NCBI GenBank assembly: GCA_947574055.1
Contig: CANPIC010000032.1
Coordinates: forward strand, 1-34,330
Length of the DNA: 34,330 bases
Direction of reading: 5' to 3'
Origin: an uncultured bacterium
GTDB lineage: Bacteria; Bacillota; Clostridia; Lachnospirales; Lachnospiraceae
The position numbers were made by a program, and so were the translations under genes. Each line of letters opens with the position of its first letter. The first letter of the stretch is position 1. Shown here piece by piece: positions 14,990 to 23,722 of this stretch. The notes under the pieces are model-generated. The model was given only the letters and a program-made list of their open reading frames with translations. It did not search any database and had not been told where the DNA came from.

Positions 14990-16304
14990 ATTCTTCTCCC
15001 CATCTGATCGGTATTCTGGCAATGACGCTGAAACCATCCTCACTTTGAAACTCCACCGTACCATTGAGCATACCGATCCGTTCCATAATATGTTTGGTGC
15101 CGAAGCCGTTTTTCATCTCACTGCACCCGATACCATTATCCCGGATCGTCAGCACTGCCATGTCCTCCTGCCGTTCCATGATGATCCGCACCCGGCTGGC
15201 TCTTCCGTGCCGCATGGCATTGGTGAGACTTTCCTGAATGACCCGGTAAATTGCGCTCTCTTCATCTTCGTCGAATTTCATAGGACTCATCCGGCAGTCA
15301 AAAAATATCTGCATGTCCGTCACTGATTTCATATCGGTGATCATCTTTGTAATCGAAGATTCCAGCCCCAGCCGTTCCAGGGCATCCGGCTTCAGTTCGT
15401 TCACAGAACGGCGGATGTCCAAAAGCCCGTTGCGCGCCACTGCAGAAATGCGCTCCAGATGCGCTTTGGCCTCTTTGGGAGAGGATTCCACCATCGTGAT
15501 GCAGGCGTCAATCCCCACCGAAATACCGGTCAGCGTATGTCCCAGCGTATCATGGATTTCTCTGGCCAGGCGGTTTCTTTCCTTTGTCTCTCCCATACGT
15601 TCCGTGATCTTGGCATATTCTTTTAGCTGATCATTGGCAGTTTCCAGATCTTCGTTCGTCTTTCTGATCTCCTCATACAGCATGTGGACTTCATCAATCG
15701 TTCCCCGCTGCTGCTGTATCATCAAGATACAATAGATGATAAACAGAATGATATTCAGGGAGTTGAGCAGATTATAGCCGCCCACCAGATATCCCTGCAC
15801 CGAGGTGTCGTAGTACGTAAAGTAATCATGGATGGAATATAGATTGAAATTATAGGAAAGCAGCTTGAAATCTGTCAGCAGAAAACTGAATATGGCCAGG
15901 CAGATCACCAGATATTTTCCCTTATCCCCTTTTACATAATAGATGACACCGGTGAACACCAGCAAAAACAGCCCGTTATAATTAAAATTGATCACAAAGA
16001 CGATCACCATGCTGATGAAAAACTCTGCCACCAGCGAAACATAAATATGTTTCATCTGATCCTCACAGATCTTTTCCTGCAGCACATAAACGGCCACCAA
16101 AAGAATATAAAGTACTGTCACCACAGCCACATTCTTCCAAGGCTGCAGGGGAAGGGCACGGATGGTATCGAGAAATTCCCTGGCCTCATAGGCCAGGCAG
16201 ATCTGCTCCGTCGTCAGGGCAATAAAAACCGTCGAAAAAAATACGGCAAAAAAGTTCAGGGCAATCATAAAAATCCTGATATCACGCAATTTAGGCTGCT
16301 GCAT
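14982..16304 (-). CDS. Sensor histidine kinase, DesK/NarX (HisKA_3) type with multi-helix membrane domain (cassette A)
   Basis: A 440-residue kinase. About six membrane helices (near 11-30, 58-76, 87-105, 109-124, 130-147, 180-197) are followed by a coiled coil (203-240). The HisKA_3 phosphoacceptor is His251 in REIHDTLGHTLTGI. The ATPase domain has ESLTNAMRHG, RDNGIGC and GFGTKHIMERI. There is no large external domain, so ligand detection probably depends on the two binding proteins encoded on either side. The start ATG at 16304 is preceded by GAGGAG overlapping the stop of the lipoprotein gene (spacing about 11), which implies coupled translation. Confidence 0.94.
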   Translation of the reverse strand: MQQPKLRDIRIFMIALNFFAVFFSTVFIALTTEQICLAYEAREFLDTIRALPLQPWKNVAVVTVLYILLVAVYVLQEKICEDQMKHIYVSLVAEFFISMVIVFVINFNYNGLFLLVFTGVIYYVKGDKGKYLVICLAIFSFLLTDFKLLSYNFNLYSIHDYFTYYDTSVQGYLVGGYNLLNSLNIILFIIYCILMIQQQRGTIDEVHMLYEEIRKTNEDLETANDQLKEYAKITERMGETKERNRLAREIHDTLGHTLTGISVGIDACITMVESSPKEAKAHLERISAVARNGLLDIRRSVNELKPDALERLGLESSITKMITDMKSVTDMQIFFDCRMSPMKFDEDEESAIYRVIQESLTNAMRHGRASRVRIIMERQEDMAVLTIRDNGIGCSEMKNGFGTKHIMERIGMLNGTVEFQSEDGFSVIARIPIRWGEEYD

Positions 16305-16319
16305 ATCATCTCATACTCC

Positions 16320-17291
16320 TCACTGCCACCCGGCCAGGTCAAACTCATCCACATTGTCTCTGGTTATCATCGTAACCGGAACGATCACCAGATTTTCCAC
16401 TTCTTTTTCATCCATATAGTCGTAGGCCATGGAAAGCGCCTGCTGGGCAATCACAAGAGGCTGCTGGGCACTGCTGCCCTCCATATAACCTTCTTTGATC
16501 ATCACCTTGCCATCCGGTGAACCGTCAATCCCATAGATCAGGATACCATCCTGCATCTGGTTCATCTGCAGCGCTGCCAGTGCTCCCAGCGCAGTCGGAT
16601 CATTCCCGCCAAGCACCACATCAAATTCCCGGGCGGCGCCGCCGGAACTCAGCAATCCCTGCACCACATCCATAGACACTTCCAGTTCACCTTTTCCATG
16701 CAGCCATGTGACCACTTCATATTCTTCATGCCCTGTGATGGTATCCATAAATCCCTGCACACGGTCATCAATGGACTTCGTTCCCGGACTGTCGATGACA
16801 ATAATGCGCGCCGAAGTTTTTTTCTTCATCATATCCCTCGCACACTGCACACCGGCATCATAATTGTCAGAAAGAATGGAAAAAGCCACATATTCATCAT
16901 CATATACATTCGTGTCAATGACAAATACAGGAACCTCCGCTTCCTTACAGGCAATCAGTGCCGGCCGCACCGTCTCCCAGTTCACCGGATTGAGAAACAG
17001 TCCTGTAATGCCCTCCTCCAGCATATCAAATATCTGCTCATTCTGCTTTTCCTGATCCTGCGCCGGGTCCCGGTAAATCAAAATATCACCATTGGCCTCC
17101 ACATTCTCTTCCAGCCAGGCATTCATAACCTGAAAATAAGGATTGTTCATCGTCATGTAGGTGGCGCCGAATTTCTGCTGTTTTCTCACCGCTGCCTCTC
17201 TGCTGCCGCAGCCATACAAAAGCACCACCAGCAGAAAACATACCAGACAGCCCGCGTATAAAAATTTTGATTTTTTCCAGTGCCCATTCAT
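16320..17291 (-). CDS. RbsB-like sugar-binding lipoprotein of sensory cassette A
   Basis: A 323-residue lipoprotein with a membrane-targeting helix ending in LYGC, lipid site Cys28, followed directly by a Peripla_BP_4 domain. It aligns end to end with the transport binding protein at 20205-21266: shared EEN/EEVEANGD, SDNYxAG, VIDSP/VLDSP, GGNDPTALGALAA, YGxDGSPD and the same C-terminal GWQ. It lacks the long Ala/Pro/Glu linker of that paralogue. It is the first gene of the kinase operon and has no permease of its own, so sensing is the likely role, presenting the ligand-bound form to the kinase (inference). The start at 17291 is chosen for GGGGAG upstream; the frame is open to 17345. Confidence 0.92.
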   Translation of the reverse strand: MNGHWKKSKFLYAGCLVCFLLVVLLYGCGSREAAVRKQQKFGATYMTMNNPYFQVMNAWLEENVEANGDILIYRDPAQDQEKQNEQIFDMLEEGITGLFLNPVNWETVRPALIACKEAEVPVFVIDTNVYDDEYVAFSILSDNYDAGVQCARDMMKKKTSARIIVIDSPGTKSIDDRVQGFMDTITGHEEYEVVTWLHGKGELEVSMDVVQGLLSSGGAAREFDVVLGGNDPTALGALAALQMNQMQDGILIYGIDGSPDGKVMIKEGYMEGSSAQQPLVIAQQALSMAYDYMDEKEVENLVIVPVTMITRDNVDEFDLAGWQ

Positions 17292-17324
17292 ACAAACATT
17301 CTCCCCATTTTCCCCATATGTATG

Positions 17325-17361
17325 AAAAGCACCCGGCATCCACAAACGCAGGATGCCAGGT
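17325..17361 (-). terminator. Terminator or attenuator between ABC system 2 and cassette A
   Basis: Arms at 17331-17341 and 17351-17361 (ACCxGGCATCC/GGATGCCxGGT) form a strong hairpin followed by GCTTTTC on the minus strand. The T-tract is short and no good promoter lies between it and cassette A. Cassette A may therefore be fed partly by readthrough from the importer operon. Confidence 0.55.
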
Positions 17362-17421
17362 GTCCGATCTGCACAGACATGGCTGTGCCGCTTTTCTGAT
17401 CTGATTTACTTCTTTCAATCC

Positions 17422-18429
17422 TTATAATTTGGATTTTTTATTTCTGATGTAGTCCACATAGACAGCCAGAAGGATTACACATCCCTTTACCACATACTGC
17501 CAGAAGGAGTTGACATTCATCAGGTTCAGGCCGTTGTTCAGCACACCGATGATCAGGCCGCCGATGATGGTGCCGCCGATCTTACCGGAGCCGCCGGCCA
17601 TACTCGTACCACCTACCACAACTGCCGCAATGGCATCCATCTCTGCACCGTCGCCTGCCGTAGGCTGTCCGGAATACATACGGGAAGCCAGCACGATACC
17701 CGCCAGACCTGCCATGATACCGGAATAGGTATGTACCAGGAATTTTACTTTGGCCACACTGATACCTGAAAATTCCGCCGCCTGCGCATTGCCGCCCACT
17801 GCATAGAGATGACGGCCCAGTTTTGTCTTATTCATGATCATGGCAGTCACAAACAATACGATTACAAGGATCACAACCGGTGTCGGTACGGGGCCGATAT
17901 AGCCTGCACCTACGAACTGCCATTCCTTTGTCACCACACGTACCGGCGAACCGCCCGTATACACATACGCAAGACCTTTGGCAATATTCATGGTTGCCAG
18001 TGTCACGATAAACGGCGGAATGGTTGTACTGGAAATCACATAACCATTAAACATACCCACAACCAGACCTACCAGCACACCGCATAAAAGTGCCAGTGCC
18101 AGAGGCAGATTGTATCTGGATACGCAGCCTGCCGCCACGCAGCCGGACATAGCAATAACAGAACCTACCGAAAGATCAATACCGCCCAGTATGATAACCA
18201 TGGTCATACCACAGGCCAGATACAGGTTGGTGGAAATCTGACGCAAGACATTAAATACGTTTTTCTGGGTCAGAAAGGAACTGCTTGTAAGCGGGTTTAC
18301 TGCCAGAAAGATGCACATTGCCAAAAGTGCCGCAATAATACCCAGATTTTCTTTGAAATATACTTTTGCCGCTTTCGAAAATCTCGAACCTGCAGTGCTC
18401 TGCGCTGCAACTGCTTTTTCTTCAGCCAT
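17422..18429 (-). CDS. Sugar ABC transporter permease, RbsC family (system 2)
   Basis: A 335-residue membrane permease with a 33-residue cytoplasmic N-terminus and then about nine hydrophobic segments. The motifs GGIDLSVGSVIAMSG, SSTTIPPFIVTLATMNIAKGL (read as parts) and GRHLYAVGGNAQAAEFSGI are typical of ribose-family permeases. The ATG follows AAGGAGG. It is the third gene of the system-2 operon, 26 bases after the ATPase stop, and precedes the hairpin before cassette A. Confidence 0.95.
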   Translation of the reverse strand: MAEEKAVAAQSTAGSRFSKAAKVYFKENLGIIAALLAMCIFLAVNPLTSSSFLTQKNVFNVLRQISTNLYLACGMTMVIILGGIDLSVGSVIAMSGCVAAGCVSRYNLPLALALLCGVLVGLVVGMFNGYVISSTTIPPFIVTLATMNIAKGLAYVYTGGSPVRVVTKEWQFVGAGYIGPVPTPVVILVIVLFVTAMIMNKTKLGRHLYAVGGNAQAAEFSGISVAKVKFLVHTYSGIMAGLAGIVLASRMYSGQPTAGDGAEMDAIAAVVVGGTSMAGGSGKIGGTIIGGLIIGVLNNGLNLMNVNSFWQYVVKGCVILLAVYVDYIRNKKSKL

Positions 18430-18455
18430 AGATAGTATCCTCCTTTATCTCTCTT

Positions 18456-19940
18456 CTAATTCGCCGCCAGCTTCATGATCGCTTCCTGTGAAACTTCATT
18501 TCTTGACAGGCAGCCTGTGATATTTCCCTCACTCATCACATAAATACGATCGCTCATATTGATGATCTCAGGAAGTTCTGATGAGATCATAATAATGGAC
18601 ATCCCCTGTTTTACGAGTTCATTCATGATCGCATAGATCTCCGATTTTGCCCCTACGTCCACCCCTCTTGTAGGTTCATCCAATATCAGGATCTTGGGAC
18701 TGGTGGCCAGCCATCTGCCGATGATGACCTTCTGCTGGTTTCCGCCGGAAAGATTACCGATCAGCTGATCCTGTGTGGGGGTCTTGGTAGACAGCATATC
18801 AATATATTTTTGCGTAATGGCCTCTTCTTTGGCCGCATCTACAAAAATACCTTTGATAAAGTCTCCCAGTACCTCTATGGTGGAATTATATCTTACACTT
18901 TGTACTTTATACAGACCTTCCAGTTTCCGATCTTCCGGCACCAGTGCGATTCCATATTTCATCGCCTCGATAGGATTATGGATATGCACCTTTTTGCCCT
19001 CGATCTCGATTTCGCCGTTATAGTTCTTCGTCAGACCGAAGATACATTTCATCACTTCGCTCCGTCCTGCCCCTACCAGACCGGCAAATCCCACGATCTC
19101 GCCCTTTCTGACTTCAAAGCTGGCATCCTGCGCCATCCTGCCGTCGGATATATGCTCGCATTTCAGCACCACTTCACCGGGCGTAAGAAAATCCCTTGTA
19201 TAATAGTTTGTAAGTTCACGGCCCACCATCATGGCAATCAATTCGTCTTTGTTTGTCTCCTTGACCACCTTTGTGCCCACATATTCCCCGTCACGCATAA
19301 CCGTCACCCTGTCACAGATCTGTTCCAGTTCGCTCATCTTATGGGAAATATAGATGATACCCACTCCCTTTGCTGTCAGACTTCTCATAGTCTCAAACAG
19401 GAAGTCCACTTCTTTATCCGAAATAGAAGAAGTCGGCTCATCCATAACAAGTATTTTAGAGTTAAAGGAAATAGCCTTTACAATCTCCACCATCTGCTGC
19501 TGGGCAATCGTCAGGCTTCCTACCAGCGTATCTGCAGGAATATTCATCCCGTTGGCATCCAACAGAGCCTGCGCATCTTCCGTCATTTTTCTGGAATCCA
19601 CAAACTTCCCTTTCATTGGTTCTCTGCCAAGGAAAATATTCTCTGCCACTGTCATATAAGGAACCAGCACCAACTCCTGATGGATAATCGCTATACCGTT
19701 CTCATGTGCCGCCTTTACACTGTCAATCGTTACTTTTTTTCCTTCAATGAAGATCTGGCCCTCTTCCGCAATATAGATACCGCCCAGAACCTTGATCAAT
19801 GTTGACTTGCCGGCCCCGTTCTCCCCCAGAAGCGCATGTACCTCCCCTGCTTTAACTGTGAGGCTTACATCGTTTAAAGCAAGCACACCCGGAAACCGCT
19901 TATGTATCCCCTTCATTTCCAGTAAGTTTTCTCCTGCCAA
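18456..19940 (-). CDS. Sugar ABC transporter ATPase, RbsA family (system 2)
   Basis: A 494-residue double-cassette ATPase with all expected motifs. In cassette 1 Walker A is GENGAGKST (39-47), followed by HQEL, an LTIAQQQ signature variant, Walker B ILVMDEPTSS and switch YISHKMSE. Cassette 2 has [18 protein letters not shown] and [14 protein letters not shown]. The start is a TTG at 19940 with AAGGAAGG nine bases upstream; no ATG or GTG precedes the conserved region. A weak start after a terminator pair should keep ATPase levels well below the binding protein. Confidence 0.95.
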   Translation of the reverse strand: MAGENLLEMKGIHKRFPGVLALNDVSLTVKAGEVHALLGENGAGKSTLIKVLGGIYIAEEGQIFIEGKKVTIDSVKAAHENGIAIIHQELVLVPYMTVAENIFLGREPMKGKFVDSRKMTEDAQALLDANGMNIPADTLVGSLTIAQQQMVEIVKAISFNSKILVMDEPTSSISDKEVDFLFETMRSLTAKGVGIIYISHKMSELEQICDRVTVMRDGEYVGTKVVKETNKDELIAMMVGRELTNYYTRDFLTPGEVVLKCEHISDGRMAQDASFEVRKGEIVGFAGLVGAGRSEVMKCIFGLTKNYNGEIEIEGKKVHIHNPIEAMKYGIALVPEDRKLEGLYKVQSVRYNSTIEVLGDFIKGIFVDAAKEEAITQKYIDMLSTKTPTQDQLIGNLSGGNQQKVIIGRWLATSPKILILDEPTRGVDVGAKSEIYAIMNELVKQGMSIIMISSELPEIINMSDRIYVMSEGNITGCLSRNEVSQEAIMKLAAN

Positions 19941-20021
19941 GCCCTATCACCTTCCTTTATCTGTCATTCACACCTGTGCGGCCAGCCGCACAAGGATCAA
20001 ATCCTGCTGATCCGGAAAAGA

Positions 20022-20064
20022 AGCGGCCATAACAGTCCAGACCGGCTGACCTGTTGTGGCCGCT
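20022..20064 (-). other. Large inverted repeat between binding-protein and ATPase genes (system 2)
   Basis: Arms of 14 bases (AGCGGCCATAACAG at 20022-20035 and CTGTTGTGGCCGCT at 20051-20064) pair with one wobble and a 15-base loop. On the minus strand TCTTTTCC follows. It lies just downstream of a second hairpin (20084-20119) in the 264-base gap. Most likely it is a second partial terminator or mRNA-stabilising stem that sets the ratio of binding protein to ATPase. Confidence 0.6.
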
Positions 20065-20083
20065 CCACCCTTCCCGAAAAAAG

Positions 20084-20119
20084 ACAGGCCACATAGACTG
20101 GTTCCCTTATATGGCCTGT
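20084..20119 (-). terminator. Partial terminator after the system-2 binding-protein gene
   Basis: Arms ACAGGCCA (20084-20091) and TGGCCTGT (20112-20119) are followed on the minus strand by CTTTTTTC, and on the plus strand by TTTTT. It lies 85 bases after the stop at 20205, within the importer operon, so it probably acts as an attenuator. Confidence 0.65.
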
Positions 20120-20204
20120 TTTTATTCTGTGTTTACTTATTCATTACCTGCGTCCTGCGCGGGTAGCATAAAATTGCTTCGCACGGATCTTGCGCAATGT
20201 TATT

Positions 20205-21266
20205 TTACTGCCATCCGTCTGTGCCGTAGTCTGCTACATTGTCAGCGGTGATCAGGAATGTCTCAACAGGATATCTCTCATCTACTGTCTCGCCGCTCAT
20301 GTATTTGTACATGATCTCTACGGATTTCTTAGCGATGCTGATCGGAGACTGTGCGCCGGTACCTTCAATCAGAGATTCGCCGGAAGCCAGTTCTGCTTTG
20401 ATGTCAGGAGAACCGTCAACGCCGTAGATCTTGCAGTCTGTCAGGCCTGCTGCGTTTGCTGCTGCCAGAGCACCCAGTGCTGTCGGATCATTGCCGCCGA
20501 AGATTGCAACAACATCGCCATGTGCCTGCAGAAGGTCTTCTGCGATACCCATTGCTTCTTCCAGGTTACCTTTTGCATCCTGCTGTGCTACGATTTCAAA
20601 ACCTTTGCCTTCGATAGCATCCAGGAAACCGTTGGTTCTGTCTACTACGGAGTTCATGGTCGGGGAATCCAGTACGATGATCGGGCCGCCGTCAGGACAT
20701 TTTGCAACGAGGTCTTCGCCGCATACCTTACCTGCATTGTAGTTATCAGAACCCGCATAGGATACCAGATAACTCATATCAGCAACTTCCGTATCAAAAC
20801 CGATGATCGGGATACCTGCTTCTTTCAGCATGTCCAGAGCAGGAAGGATACCTTCTGCTTCTGCAGGGTTCATAAAGATAGCGTCGATTCCCTGAGAAAT
20901 CATATCTTCCACACCGCTGATCTGACGGGTAACGTCATTGGCAGGGTCAAAAGATACCAGTGTATCGCCGTTTGCTTCTACTTCTTCACGGATCGTCTGC
21001 TCCAAAATAACGAAGAACGGGTTGGAGCCGTCCATACAGGTATAACCAAACTTATAGCCGCCTTCCGGTCTCTCACCTACTGCTGCCTCCGCATCCGCTA
21101 CCGCTTCTGTTGCCGCATCCGCAGCAGCATCTGCATTTGCATCTGCAGGAGCCTCAGCCGGTGCTTCTGCCGGCGCTGTTGTCTGCTCTCCCTGTCCGCC
21201 GCAGCCTACCAGCATGGAAACTGCCATCGCGGTACAGAGAAATGCACTCAGTACTTTTTTCTTCAT
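20205..21266 (-). CDS. Sugar-binding lipoprotein, RbsB-like (system 2)
   Basis: A 353-residue lipoprotein with signal peptide ending LVGC, lipid site Cys22, then an Ala/Glu/Pro/Asp-rich linker (about 27-64) and a Peripla_BP_4 domain. Motifs shared with ribose-type binding proteins include GIDAIFMNPAEAEG, SDNYNAGKVCGEDL, FGGNDPTALGALAA and YGVDGSPD. It is the first gene of ABC system 2, with AGGGAGG upstream of the ATG. The sugar is not determined; a pentose or hexose monosaccharide is expected from the family. It is the closest relative in this window of the sensor lipoprotein at 16320-17291. Confidence 0.95.
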   Translation of the reverse strand: MKKKVLSAFLCTAMAVSMLVGCGGQGEQTTAPAEAPAEAPADANADAAADAATEAVADAEAAVGERPEGGYKFGYTCMDGSNPFFVILEQTIREEVEANGDTLVSFDPANDVTRQISGVEDMISQGIDAIFMNPAEAEGILPALDMLKEAGIPIIGFDTEVADMSYLVSYAGSDNYNAGKVCGEDLVAKCPDGGPIIVLDSPTMNSVVDRTNGFLDAIEGKGFEIVAQQDAKGNLEEAMGIAEDLLQAHGDVVAIFGGNDPTALGALAAANAAGLTDCKIYGVDGSPDIKAELASGESLIEGTGAQSPISIAKKSVEIMYKYMSGETVDERYPVETFLITADNVADYGTDGWQ

Positions 21267-21309
21267 TCTTTTTTCCTCCCTATAAAGATTTGTTTTTCAG
21301 TACACGCTA

Positions 21310-21338
21310 ATCATAACTGAATTTGCTCTTTTTGGCAC
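21310..21338 (-). promoter_or_regulatory. Candidate promoter of ABC system 2
   Basis: The -10 is TATGAT (21310-21315) and the -35 is GTGCCA (21333-21338), with a 17-base spacer on the minus strand. The imperfect -35 fits an activated promoter. The predicted start, near 21303, gives a leader of about 37 bases. Confidence 0.5.
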
Positions 21339-21362
21339 CTGCTTTATGTAACAACTTTCATG

Positions 21363-21405
21363 TGACATTTGTCATTTTTTTCGTCAATTTATATGACAAA
21401 TGTTA
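21363..21405. promoter_or_regulatory. Paired palindromic operator upstream of ABC system 2
   Basis: TGACA-TT-TGTCA (21363-21374) and TGACA-AA-TGTTA (21394-21405) lie exactly 31 bases apart, about three helical turns. The two sites together also form an 11-bp inverted repeat (21365-21375 and 21393-21403). They would be centred near -65 and -96, which suits an activator. The cassette-A NarL-type regulator is the obvious candidate (inference). The rest of the 258-base gap down to 21524 is AT-rich and holds no gene I can see. Confidence 0.55.
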
Positions 21406-21524
21406 TTTTCTTACATAAAATAATGGAAAATCGTGGCATCTTTTATGCAGTTTGACGATACAGACTCTTACTTCCCTTTTTATCTGCTCTGACCGGGAAA
21501 CCGCAAACAAAGATTGGCAGACCA

Positions 21525-22085
21525 TTACCGATACAACACAACTCCGGCGATGCCGCTGAGCAGCATAATGACAAGCGGATTTAATTTGTATTTGCGCAGC
21601 AGAAAAAGCATTGCCAGGAAGAGTAAAAGCGCCGTCCAATTAAGTGCCAAAAAATCCGTCTGCGGCCTGTCACTGCCATACAATGTCAACAGCATAATCG
21701 TGCATGAGGCCGAGATAATCAGTCCTGAGGAAGCAGATTTTAATCCATTCAGCACTTCCAGCACATAGGCGGATTTTTGATGTGTCTGAAAAAAATGATA
21801 TAATAGCAGCGAAATGGTAACCCCGGAGACAATGCAGCCAATCGTTGCTGCCAGGGCGCCTGTACCCCCTCCTATCTGCAGCCCGACAAAGGTAGAGGTA
21901 TTCACAGCCAGAGGCCCCGGTGTCATCTGGGAAATAGTAATAATATCTGTAAATACCTTTTCGCTTATCCAGCCGTTTTTTTCTACGACCTGTTCCCGGA
22001 TTAATGGAATAATCGCATAACCACCGCCAATACTCAGCAGACCTATTTTAAAAAATGTAAAAAATAACTGCCACACGACATTCAT
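21525..22085 (-). CDS. CHR-family transporter half, subunit 2 (chromate-transporter type)
   Basis: A 186-residue membrane protein carrying one CHR domain: SIGGGYAIIPLIREQVVEKNGW near the N-terminus (read as parts) and MTPGPLAVNTSTFVG, followed by several hydrophobic helices. Single-domain CHR proteins normally occur as adjacent pairs that work together, as here. The ATG at 22085 overlaps the stop of the first half as ATGA, giving coupled translation; the frame open to 22169 is not used. The name chromate transporter comes from the family; the natural substrate of this clade is not known from sequence. Confidence 0.9.
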   Translation of the reverse strand: MNVVWQLFFTFFKIGLLSIGGGYAIIPLIREQVVEKNGWISEKVFTDIITISQMTPGPLAVNTSTFVGLQIGGGTGALAATIGCIVSGVTISLLLYHFFQTHQKSAYVLEVLNGLKSASSGLIISASCTIMLLTLYGSDRPQTDFLALNWTALLLFLAMLFLLRKYKLNPLVIMLLSGIAGVVLYR

Positions 22086-22648
22086 GCGTGCTCCCCCTTT
22101 TTCCACAACATTTGTATGATACATAAAAGACTGCAAAAAGAAAGAATCAAAGCCACATTGATCCCCCATACAAAATTAGCCAGAAATGACAACGGTATCA
22201 TGGCAGACAAAAGAAACGACTTCTTCTTTCCTATCAAAGTACACATATCCACAATTAAGTCAACCATCAGGGCAGTAACACCTGCCTCCATTCCTTTTAA
22301 GACCGCTGCCAGAATCGTATTGGAAACAAATGCCGTATAAAAGGCAGAAAGAAACGTAAGGATCACAAGGGGCGGCATCACAGCCGCAAAACAGCTGAGC
22401 AAAGCTCCTGCTATACCCGCTACCCTGTATCCGGCCAAAGCCGAAAGATTGACCGCTATCGCTCCGGGCGTTGACTGGGCGACCGCAGCCATGTCGATCA
22501 GATCCTCTTCTGTAAAGTAGCGCTTCCTTTCCACAAAAAAACGACGAACCATCGGAACCACTATATAACCACCACCAAAAGTAAACGCGCTGATAAACAA
22601 ATTGACTGCCAAAAGCCATACATATATCTTTATGCGATGTCTCAACAT
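22082..22648 (-). CDS. CHR-family transporter half, subunit 1 (chromate-transporter type)
   Basis: A 188-residue membrane protein with the CHR signature TFGGGYIVVPMVRRFFVE and STPGAIAVNLSALAGYRVAG (both read as parts), plus about five helices. The ATG at 22648 follows GAGGAGGGAG; the open frame to 22735 would run through the divergent promoter and is rejected. It pairs with the half-size gene that overlaps its end. A LysR regulator is divergently encoded 105 bases away and probably controls both. Confidence 0.9.
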   Translation of the reverse strand: MLRHRIKIYVWLLAVNLFISAFTFGGGYIVVPMVRRFFVERKRYFTEEDLIDMAAVAQSTPGAIAVNLSALAGYRVAGIAGALLSCFAAVMPPLVILTFLSAFYTAFVSNTILAAVLKGMEAGVTALMVDLIVDMCTLIGKKKSFLLSAMIPLSFLANFVWGINVALILSFCSLLCIIQMLWKKGEHA

Positions 22649-22689
22649 AAACTCCCTCCTCTTTATCCCATCATAGCGCTTGTTTCGCA

Positions 22690-22718
22690 ATCTGTAAAAT
22701 GTTATGATTTTATATAAT
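22690..22718 (+). promoter_or_regulatory. Divergent control region of the LysR and CHR genes
   Basis: A perfect -10, TATAAT, lies at 22713-22718 on the plus strand, 35 bases before the LysR start, with a weak -35. It is overlapped by the dyad TAAAAT-N6-ATTTTA (22695-22712), a plausible LysR box in the 105-base divergent gap. Confidence 0.45.
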
Positions 22719-22753
22719 CCATCTATTTTACTCATGTCAGAAAAGGAGCCGAA

Positions 22754-23638
22754 ATGGTACTACGATATTTGGAGATTTTAGAAGCAATAGCAGAAACCGG
22801 AACCTTTACAAGTGCTGCCAAAAAGCTGTATATGACACAATCCGCAGTTTCTCATGCGGTTGCAGAACTGGAAAAGCAGGCCGGAACAGCCCTTTTTGAA
22901 CGTTTCCCAAAAGGCGTTGTCCTGACCCGTTGCGGCGCCTCTCTTTTAGAGGAATCCCGCAGCATTTTAACAGCCTGCAGAAATTTAGACAGAAGGATCC
23001 ATCATCTGGAAGAAAATACGCCGGTCAATATTGTATCAAGCATCACGATTGCCTCTTTCCTGCTCCCGGATTTTCTCCGCGAGTGGAAGGCCATGTTTCC
23101 CCTTATTCCGTTTTCCGTACAGGTTACAAGTGCCCAGACTGCCCTCGCTGTCCTACAACGCGGACATGCCGATATTGCCTTCTGGGAAGGGATTGCTCCA
23201 AACGGTAATTTCCATACAATCCGCTTAGGTTCCTATCAGTTATGCGCCGCCTGCGCGCCGTCGTTTGCCTTACCCGCAGAAACAATATCCGCAGACCAGT
23301 TATGCAGCTATCCTCTATTGCTTCGCGAACAGGGAAGTGCGATCCGTGATACATTAGACAATACACTTGCACTTGCCAGCTTAAAGGCAACACCCGTCTG
23401 GGAAAGTGTTAATTCCTCTGCTCTGATCAAAGCAGCCGAAGCAGGACTGGGCATTACCATATTGCCGGAAACATTGTTGTCAGATTCTCTGCTGTTAAAG
23501 AAACTGCGACTCCTTCGCCTGGAACAGCTCAAAATGGAAAATCAGATGTTGGTATTAATCCCCAAAGACAAATACATGACAAAACCTTTGCGGCTTTTGA
23601 TCGACTGCCTTCAGAGTAAATATCCATCCCCTCCCTGA
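22754..23638 (+). CDS. LysR-family transcriptional regulator
   Basis: A 294-residue regulator. The N-terminal winged helix-turn-helix shows AIAETGTFTSAAKKLYMTQSAVSHAVAELEK (read as parts). A LysR substrate-binding domain follows from about residue 90. The ATG follows AAGGAG by 6 bases. It is one of only two forward-strand genes in the window and is divergent from the paired CHR transporter genes, the usual LysR layout for controlling the neighbour. The effector is unknown. Confidence 0.94.
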   Translation: MVLRYLEILEAIAETGTFTSAAKKLYMTQSAVSHAVAELEKQAGTALFERFPKGVVLTRCGASLLEESRSILTACRNLDRRIHHLEENTPVNIVSSITIASFLLPDFLREWKAMFPLIPFSVQVTSAQTALAVLQRGHADIAFWEGIAPNGNFHTIRLGSYQLCAACAPSFALPAETISADQLCSYPLLLREQGSAIRDTLDNTLALASLKATPVWESVNSSALIKAAEAGLGITILPETLLSDSLLLKKLRLLRLEQLKMENQMLVLIPKDKYMTKPLRLLIDCLQSKYPSPP

Positions 23639-23722
23639 ACACCCCTGCCATCATAGGGCAGACTGCATGGCACATGTACGAACCACGCAGCAAATGCGCA
23701 GTCCTGCTTTTACCTGCAAACC

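Noticed and set aside
20190..21320. Forward-strand frame of 376 codons rich in Cys
   Set aside because: It is antisense to the RbsB-like lipoprotein; the cysteines come from reversed Ala/Thr codons.
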